In this document: piece after piece, positions 58,727-64,000 of the stretch
How the letters are laid out: each line of letters opens with the position of its first letter
How positions within the stretch are numbered: position 1 is the first letter of the stretch
NCBI GenBank assembly: GCA_045589495.1
Contig: JAZNPF010000038.1
Coordinates: 62,001-126,000 of the forward strand
Direction of reading: 5' to 3'
DNA: 64,000 bases
DNA from: SIG455 sp045589495
Lineage (GTDB): Bacteria; Bacillota; Clostridia; UMGS1810
Notes under the pieces: model-generated
What the model was told of the DNA's origin: nothing
The model's database searches: none
What the model saw: only the letters and a program-made list of their open reading frames with translations
Position numbers and translations under genes: made by a program

Positions 58727-61372
58727 ATGTGCAACAAATGCAGTAAAGAACTTCCAAAAAATTATAATCCTGCCGAGGCGGAGGAAAGGATATATAAAAA
58801 CTGGGTTGAAAAGGGCTATTTCAAACCATCTGATGACCGCACCAAGAAACCCTTTACAATTGTTATTCCGCCACCTAACGTAACAGGTCAACTTCACATG
58901 GGACACGCTCTTGATGAAACACTTCAGGACGTTTTAATCCGTTATAAGAGAATGGCGGGTTTCAATGCTTTGTGGATTCCGGGTACTGACCACGCAGGTA
59001 TTGCAACACAGATTAAAGTTGAGGAAAATCTGCGTAAAGAAGAAGGTCTTACACGCTATGACCTTGGCAGAGAGAAATTTCTGGAACGCGTATGGGATTG
59101 GAAAAATCAGTACGGTGACAGAATTGTTACTCAACTTAAAAAATTAGGTACTTCTTGTGACTGGTCCAGAGAAAGATTTACCATGGACGAGGGCTGTTCA
59201 AAAGCAGTTAAAGAAGTATTTGTTAATCTTTATGAAAAAGATTTGATTTATCAGGGCAGCAGAATCATTAACTGGTGTCCGAACTGTACTACGGCACTTT
59301 CTGATGCAGAGGTAGAGTATGCAGAGCAGGAAGGACATTTCTGGCATATCAAATACCCAATAAAAGATAGTGACGGATATTTAACAATTGCCACAACACG
59401 TCCCGAAACATTGCTCGGTGATACTGCCGTTGCTGTACATCCCGATGATGAAAGATATACTGATTTAGTCGGAAAAATGCTTATTTTACCGCTTGTCGGC
59501 AGAGAAATTCCAATTATTGCCGATGAGTATGTTGATAAAGATTTCGGTACAGGTGCCGTTAAGATTACACCAGCACACGACCCGAACGACTTTGAGGTTG
59601 GTTTAAGACATAATCTTGAACAGATTAAGGTGTTGAATGATGACGCCACAATCAACTCTTACGGCGGTAAATATGAGGGTATGGACCGCTACGAAGCACG
59701 CAAACAGATGGTTGCAGATTTAGAGGAGCAGGGTTATCTTATCAAAGTTGAACCGCACACACATAATGTCGGACAATGTTACCGTTGTTCAACCACAGTT
59801 GAACCTATAACAAGTAAGCAGTGGTTTGTTAAAATGAAACCTCTGGCAGAAAAGGCTATCGAGGTTGTTAAAGACGGAACAGTTAAATTTGTTCCCGACA
59901 GATTTTCTAAAACATATCTTAACTGGATGGAAAATGTACATGACTGGTGTATTTCCCGTCAACTCTGGTGGGGACACAGAATCCCTGCTTATTACTGTGA
60001 AGACTGCGGTGAAACAACAGTATCCAAAACAAATATTACGGCTTGTCCCAAGTGCGGTGGTAAAGTAAAACAGGACCCCGATGTACTTGATACATGGTTC
60101 AGTTCTGCACTCTGGCCGTTTTCAACACTCGGCTGGCCGGACAAAAATGACGATCTGGATTATTTCTATCCTACAAGTGTACTTGTTACCGGTTATGACA
60201 TAATCTTCTTCTGGGTTTCAAGAATGATTTTCTCTGCACTTGAACATACCGGTAAAGAACCTTTTGAACACGTGTTCATTCACGGACTTGTACGTGACAG
60301 TAAGGGAAGAAAAATGAGTAAATCATTAGGTAACGGTATCGATCCGATTGAGGTTATTAACCAGTATGGTGCCGACGCTTTAAGATTTACACTTGCTACA
60401 GGTAACACGCCTGGTAACGATATGCGTTATTATGATGAGCGTGTGGAAGCAAGCAGAAACTTTGCAAACAAAATCTGGAATGCATCAAGATTTTTGATGA
60501 TGAATTTAAATATCGACAAAGTAGAACTTCCTTCAAACGATAAACTTGCTTTGGAAGATAAATGGATACTTTCAAAACTTAATAAACTTGTAGCGGAAGT
60601 AACTGCAAATCTTGATAAATTTGAACTTGGTATTGCAGTATCAAAACTTTATGGTTTCTTCTGGGATGATTACTGTGACTGGTACATTGAACTTGTTAAA
60701 CCACGTTTGTACGATGGTTCTGACGAAAGCAACAAAACTGCACAACAGGTACTTGCGTATGTACTTATCAATTCACTCAAACTTCTGCATCCGTTTATGC
60801 CGTTTATAACAGAAGAAATATTCTCGTTCCTGCCTCACGGTGAGGAAAGCATCGTAATTTCAAAATGGCCTGAATACATTGAAAGTCTTGTTTTTGAAGA
60901 AGACGAAAAACGTATGGGTGTTGTAATGGGTGCAATCCGCGGAGTAAGAAATCTGCGTACACAGATGAACGTACCACCATCAAAAAGAGCACGTATTACT
61001 ATCGTGACCGATGATACATCGCTTTTTGCAGGTACAGAAAAATACTTTGAAAAACTTGCAGGCGCAAGCGAAACTGTTATTGCATCTGATATGACCGGTA
61101 TTGACGAAAATGCCGTTAATACAGTTGTTGAAGGTGCTACGGTTTACATTCCTCTTGATGACCTTGTAGACCGTGAAAAAGAAGTTGAACGTCTTACAAA
61201 AGAGCAGGCAACTTTGGTTTCTGAAATCAAACGTGCCGAGGGTAAATTGAATAATGCCGGCTTCGTTGATAAAGCACCTGAAAAAGTTGTTAACGAAGAA
61301 CGTGAAAAACTTGCAAAGTATAAAGATATGCTTGCAAAAGTCGAGGAGAGTTTGGCAAAACTGAAAGGATGA
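58727..61372 (+). CDS. valS: Valyl-tRNA synthetase
   Basis: Class I synthetase of 881 residues. The HIGH motif is HMGH at 57-60 (PPPNVTGQLHMGHALDET) and KMSKS is at 529-533. Also visible are the editing domain with TIATTRPETLLGDTAVAV, CISRQLWWGHRIPAYYC, a zinc-knuckle-like CEDCGE / CPKCGG pair and a C-terminal coiled coil (about 815-880) that contacts tRNA. A short N-terminal C-N-K-C precedes the conserved KELPKNYNP and is not usual. The ATG at 58727 is nine bases from AAGGGG; a GTG at 58721 is closer. There is no T-box leader, so it depends on the pfkA-pyk transcript or an unseen promoter. Confidence 0.96.
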   Translation: MCNKCSKELPKNYNPAEAEERIYKNWVEKGYFKPSDDRTKKPFTIVIPPPNVTGQLHMGHALDETLQDVLIRYKRMAGFNALWIPGTDHAGIATQIKVEENLRKEEGLTRYDLGREKFLERVWDWKNQYGDRIVTQLKKLGTSCDWSRERFTMDEGCSKAVKEVFVNLYEKDLIYQGSRIINWCPNCTTALSDAEVEYAEQEGHFWHIKYPIKDSDGYLTIATTRPETLLGDTAVAVHPDDERYTDLVGKMLILPLVGREIPIIADEYVDKDFGTGAVKITPAHDPNDFEVGLRHNLEQIKVLNDDATINSYGGKYEGMDRYEARKQMVADLEEQGYLIKVEPHTHNVGQCYRCSTTVEPITSKQWFVKMKPLAEKAIEVVKDGTVKFVPDRFSKTYLNWMENVHDWCISRQLWWGHRIPAYYCEDCGETTVSKTNITACPKCGGKVKQDPDVLDTWFSSALWPFSTLGWPDKNDDLDYFYPTSVLVTGYDIIFFWVSRMIFSALEHTGKEPFEHVFIHGLVRDSKGRKMSKSLGNGIDPIEVINQYGADALRFTLATGNTPGNDMRYYDERVEASRNFANKIWNASRFLMMNLNIDKVELPSNDKLALEDKWILSKLNKLVAEVTANLDKFELGIAVSKLYGFFWDDYCDWYIELVKPRLYDGSDESNKTAQQVLAYVLINSLKLLHPFMPFITEEIFSFLPHGEESIVISKWPEYIESLVFEEDEKRMGVVMGAIRGVRNLRTQMNVPPSKRARITIVTDDTSLFAGTEKYFEKLAGASETVIASDMTGIDENAVNTVVEGATVYIPLDDLVDREKEVERLTKEQATLVSEIKRAEGKLNNAGFVDKAPEKVVNEEREKLAKYKDMLAKVEESLAKLKG

Positions 61373-61376
61373 TAGA

Positions 61377-62648
61377 ATGAACGCGGTAGATTATATTCAT
61401 TCTCTCAAAACTTTCGGTAAAAAAGCCGGACTGAAAAATATAGAGGCACTCCTTAACGAAGTTGGGAATCCGCATCTGGATATGAATTATATTCATGTTG
61501 CGGGAACTAACGGCAAAGGTTCTGTGTCATCTATGATAAACAGCATTTTAATTGCTGACAGCAAAAAGGTGGGGTTATTTACCTCACCTTTTATTGAATA
61601 TTTTAATGAGAGAATAAGGATAAATAATGTTCCTATACCCGATATTGAACTTGAACGTATTACGGGACGTATAAAACCTATAGTGGAAAAACTGGCAAAA
61701 GACGGGATTTGTTGCACTGTTTTTGACGTTATATGTGCAATAGGTTTTATATGGTTCAAAGAACAGGAATGTGATATTGTTGTGCTTGAAGTCGGTCTTG
61801 GCGGACGTTTTGATGCTACAAACATTATCTCAAATCCGTTATGCACGGTTATATGTGCAATCGGATATGACCATATACAATATCTTGGGAACACATTAGA
61901 GGAAATTGCTTTTGAAAAATGCGGAACAATAAAGCGGAATTGTCCGGTTGTGTCGTATCCGTTGCAAGAAGAGAGTGTAGTAAATGTTATAAAGAAAAAC
62001 TGCATTGATAAAAGCACGTCTGTTGCAGTTCCTGATGTAAATAAACTTAACATCATAAAATGTGATATAAACGGTTCTGAGTTTGAATATTGCGGACATG
62101 AATATCGTTTAAACCTTGTGGGTGAGTATCAGATTTATAATGCTTTGTGCGCTGTTGAAACTGCAATAATGTGCGGTGTAGGGTATGATAAAATCCAAAA
62201 AGGGCTTGAAGAAGCAAAATGGAAATGCCGGTTTGAAGTTTTTGATATTGACGGAAAAACAGTTGTTATTGACGGTGCACACAATTCGCATGGTATAAGT
62301 GCATTTTTACGTTCGGCACAAAAATTTTTTGCAGGCAAAAAAGTACACTATATATTTGGAATACTGAACGAAAAAGATATTTACAGAGCGTGTGATGTTA
62401 TTTCCGGTGTAAACGGCGCAATAACAGTTACATCTGTTCCTTCGGAACGGTGTATAAATCCCGAAGAAGTTTATGAACTTATATCAAAAAAACATACCGA
62501 CACAGTTTATAAACAAAATAATACAGATGCACTTGAATATGCTTTGCAGAGCGATTGTGAAGTCGTTTGTATTCTCGGTTCACTGTATATGGCGGGCGAA
62601 ATGCGGAAGATTGTCGAAAAGTTTTCACGTTTCGACAAAACTATATAA
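61377..62648 (+). CDS. folC: Folylpolyglutamate synthase/dihydrofolate synthase
   Basis: Mur-ligase-fold enzyme of 423 residues that adds glutamate to folates. Motifs: YIHVAGTNGKGSVSSMINSIL (P-loop), GLFTSPFIEYFNERIRIN, EVGLGGRFDATNII, GYDHIQYLGNTLEEIAFEKCGTIK (metal ligands) and VIDGAHNSHGISAF. It follows valS by four bases, a common pairing. Its last codons contain two inverted Spo0A boxes that belong to the next operon. Confidence 0.94.
   Translation: MNAVDYIHSLKTFGKKAGLKNIEALLNEVGNPHLDMNYIHVAGTNGKGSVSSMINSILIADSKKVGLFTSPFIEYFNERIRINNVPIPDIELERITGRIKPIVEKLAKDGICCTVFDVICAIGFIWFKEQECDIVVLEVGLGGRFDATNIISNPLCTVICAIGYDHIQYLGNTLEEIAFEKCGTIKRNCPVVSYPLQEESVVNVIKKNCIDKSTSVAVPDVNKLNIIKCDINGSEFEYCGHEYRLNLVGEYQIYNALCAVETAIMCGVGYDKIQKGLEEAKWKCRFEVFDIDGKTVVIDGAHNSHGISAFLRSAQKFFAGKKVHYIFGILNEKDIYRACDVISGVNGAITVTSVPSERCINPEEVYELISKKHTDTVYKQNNTDALEYALQSDCEVVCILGSLYMAGEMRKIVEKFSRFDKTI
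62612..62637 (+). promoter_or_regulatory. Pair of inverted Spo0A boxes inside the 3' end of folC
   Basis: TGTCGAA (62612-62618, within TTGTCGAAAA) and its complement TTCGACA (62631-62637, within TTTCGACAAAA) are perfect Spo0A boxes facing each other with 12 bases between them. They are centred about 58 and 77 bases upstream of the predicted start site of the spoIIA operon, where Spo0A~P would act as an activator with SigH polymerase. Confidence 0.72.
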
Positions 62649-62656
62649 TTTTCATC

Positions 62657-62685
62657 AAAGGATTTTCCGTACAAGTATAGAATAT
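62657..62685 (+). promoter_or_regulatory. SigH promoter of the spoIIA operon
   Basis: AAAGGATTT (62657-62665) fits the SigH -35 consensus RNAGGAWWW at every position. After 11 bases, ATAGAATAT (62677-62685) fits RNNGAATWW at every position. In Bacillus the spoIIA operon is transcribed by SigH with Spo0A~P, so the finding agrees with the known control. Confidence 0.8.
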
Positions 62686-62718
62686 TCCATATATTACCAA
62701 TTTATAGGAGGGATATTC

Positions 62719-63054
62719 TTGCATATAAATCTATTAAGTCAGCAAAACAAACTCTATGCTAAAATTATTGGCGAGTTGGATCATCATTGTGCTGCCGAAA
62801 TTAAAGAGCAGATAGACAATAAAGTTATCAGCGAAGGTATCAGTACGCTTGTTTTTGATTTGACTGCACTTACGTTTATGGACAGTTCAGGAATAGGCGT
62901 TATAATCGGAAGATACAAACTTATGAAAAGCCTTGGAGGACAGGTATATATTGTTTCTTCAAACAAAGCGGTGGACAAGTTGTTGTTTCTTTCGGGGATA
63001 CCGGATATTATACAAGTAACCGATAACGTTGATGAGATTGACAAATTGGCATAG
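62719..63054 (+). CDS. spoIIAA: Anti-sigma F factor antagonist SpoIIAA
   Basis: A 111-residue STAS-domain protein that frees SigF by binding SpoIIAB. The phosphorylated serine is S57 in the motif LTFMDSSGIGVIIGRYK (51-67); SpoIIAB phosphorylates it and SpoIIE removes the phosphate. The start is TTG at 62719, six bases after AGGAGGG; the frame is open further upstream into folC, but that part is not coding for this protein. First gene of the spoIIAA-spoIIAB-sigF operon. Confidence 0.95.
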   Translation: MHINLLSQQNKLYAKIIGELDHHCAAEIKEQIDNKVISEGISTLVFDLTALTFMDSSGIGVIIGRYKLMKSLGGQVYIVSSNKAVDKLLFLSGIPDIIQVTDNVDEIDKLA

Positions 63055-63065
63055 GAGGAAAAACG

Positions 63066-63497
63066 ATGGAAATTAAAAATAAAGTCAGTATAACATTTTT
63101 AAGCAAATCTGAAAATGAGGGGTTTGCACGTCTTTGTGTGGCGGCTTTACTGTCGCAGGCGGACCCCACAATAGAAGAAATGGCTGATGTAAAAACCGCT
63201 GTTTCGGAGGCTGTAACAAATGCCATAGTTCACGGATATGGCGAAAAACGTGGCGATATACATATGGAATGTACGTTGGAGGATAAACTTATTACTGTTG
63301 TTATAAAAGATAACGGAAAAGGTATTCCTGATGTTGAGAAGGCAAGAGAACCGCTTTATACTACCAATCCTGAAATGGAACGGTCGGGAATGGGTTTTAC
63401 CGTTATGGAAACTTTTATGGATTCTGTTGATGTGGAATCGATAGTTGGTATAGGAACTAAAGTCACTATGAAAAAACGCATAGGCTCACGGCTTTAA
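63066..63497 (+). CDS. spoIIAB: Anti-sigma F factor SpoIIAB
   Basis: A 143-residue GHKL-fold serine kinase and anti-sigma factor that holds SigF inactive until septation. ATP-site motifs: the N box VSEAVTNAIVHGYGE (46-60), G1 DNGKGIPD and G2 RSGMGFTVMETF. The C-terminal GIGTKVTMKK is typical. It starts 11 bases after spoIIAA, after AGGAGGAAAA. Confidence 0.95.
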   Translation: MEIKNKVSITFLSKSENEGFARLCVAALLSQADPTIEEMADVKTAVSEAVTNAIVHGYGEKRGDIHMECTLEDKLITVVIKDNGKGIPDVEKAREPLYTTNPEMERSGMGFTVMETFMDSVDVESIVGIGTKVTMKKRIGSRL

Positions 63498-63515
63498 GGC
63501 GGAGGCTGTGCAGAT

Positions 63516-64000
63516 ATGTATGAGAACACACCAGAACTTATTTTAAGGGCAAAAGACGGTGACAAATCTGCACGTGATGAAATAATCAATCAGAATTTGG
63601 GGCTTGTACACAGTATAGTCAAAAAATTTGTTGGCAGAGGGTATGATGCCGAAGACCTGTTTCAGATAGGATGCATAGGCATAATAAAAGCGGTGGATAA
63701 ATTTGATGTTTCGTACAATGTTCGTTTTTCTACCTATGCCGTTCCGATGATAATGGGTGAAATAAAACGCTTTCTTCGTGATGATGGTATGATAAAGGTA
63801 TCCCGCAGTTTAAAAGAGATTGCAGGTAAAGCGTGTGCTGTTAAGGAGATTATCGAAAAAGAACTCGGCAGAGCCGCAGGCATAAACGAAATTGCAGAAA
63901 GAATAGGCGAGAGCCGTGAAAATGTCATCATGGCACTTGATGCCGTCAGTCCGACAGAGTCACTTTATAAGTCGGTTCACGAGGGTGAAAGAGGCGATAT
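63516..64000 (+). CDS. sigF: RNA polymerase sporulation sigma factor SigF (5' part, cut by window edge)
   Basis: The forespore sigma factor; the first 161 codons are in the window. The frame starts at ATG 63516 after GGCGGAGG, 18 bases behind spoIIAB. It contains region 2 with DLFQIGCIGIIKAVDKFDVS and VRFSTYAVPMIMGEIKRFLRDDG, preceded by ELILRAKDGDKSARDEII. Region 3 then begins with VSRSLKEIAG and GINEIAERIGESRENVIMAL. Region 4 would lie beyond the edge. SigG is similar, but the SpoIIAA/SpoIIAB context decides for SigF. Confidence 0.93.
   Translation, partial: MYENTPELILRAKDGDKSARDEIINQNLGLVHSIVKKFVGRGYDAEDLFQIGCIGIIKAVDKFDVSYNVRFSTYAVPMIMGEIKRFLRDDGMIKVSRSLKEIAGKACAVKEIIEKELGRAAGINEIAERIGESRENVIMALDAVSPTESLYKSVHEGERGD

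Noticed and set aside
61493..62056. 187-codon open frame antisense to folC
   Set aside because: It mirrors folC codon use and has no start signal or domain.
62473..62718. Upstream extension of spoIIAA into folC
   Set aside because: The frame is open, but the AGGAGGG site, the SigH promoter and the known SpoIIAA length all place the start at TTG 62719.
1..64000. CRISPR arrays, insertion sequences, prophage or attachment sites
   Set aside because: I saw no regularly spaced repeats, transposase or integrase motifs, or terminal inverted repeats; gene content is housekeeping throughout.

Overview
The window is a gene-dense stretch of low-GC DNA from an endospore-forming member of the Clostridia (Bacillota). 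The evidence is the gene content: spoIIAA-spoIIAB-sigF, spoIIID, a Spo0A-type DNA-binding protein, a sporulation-type polysaccharide deacetylase, HprK, WhiA, Prp with an extended L27, type III glutamine synthetase and HemZ. Consensus SigA promoters (TTGACA-N17-TATAAT type) and intrinsic terminators are also frequent. I cannot name a genus. I see no insertion sequence, prophage, CRISPR array, rRNA or tRNA, and no gene-free stretch longer than 300 bases.

Layout, left to right. 1-1157 (minus): a cut gene start, a NodB-type deacetylase and a small Xre-type regulator. 1157-1436: a divergent control region with a strong promoter, a 19-bp hairpin directly downstream of it, and repeated TTCGA(A)CGT boxes, leading to a stand-alone Spo0A effector domain. 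1916-4507 (plus): a VOC protein and glutamine synthetase III. 4626-6930 (minus): rnc, acpP and a DacF-like protein that has lost all three penicillin-binding-protein active-site motifs. 7102-13114 (plus): a six-gene operon, DHHW / MBOAT / DHHW (polysaccharide O-acetylation), pyridoxal kinase, an ECF S-component and a radical SAM protein. Then spoIIID behind a SigE-type promoter and a DUF554 membrane protein.

14369-24270 (plus): recJ, rel, a metallo-beta-lactamase-fold hydrolase, hemZ, an SbcD-like phosphoesterase, recG and a small membrane/zinc-ribbon protein. 24316-32291 (minus): the rplU-prp-rpmA ribosomal operon followed by obg, yhbY, nadD, yqeK, an LCP protein, rsfS and leuS. 32472-40812 (minus): a seven-gene run from comEC and holA through a PPi-type phosphofructokinase, amidase and GHL10 protein to metY. 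40979-43563 (plus): glyA and rarA. 43700-47201 (minus): fba, then nagA with an unusual ROK protein.

47450-55415 (plus): hprK, a PHP phosphatase, glucokinase, murB, whiA and dnaE. 55549-62648 (plus): a DUF2007-like small protein, ATP-type pfkA, pyk, a small membrane protein, valS and folC. The end of folC carries two inverted Spo0A boxes. They are followed by a textbook SigH promoter and the spoIIA operon, whose sigF runs off the right edge. Several genes fit together: glycolysis (two PFKs with different donor signatures, fba, pyk, glk, hprK), cell wall and surface (murB, LCP, amidase, deacetylase, the O-acetylation operon, nagA) and sporulation (orphan Spo0A domain, spoIIID, spoIIA).
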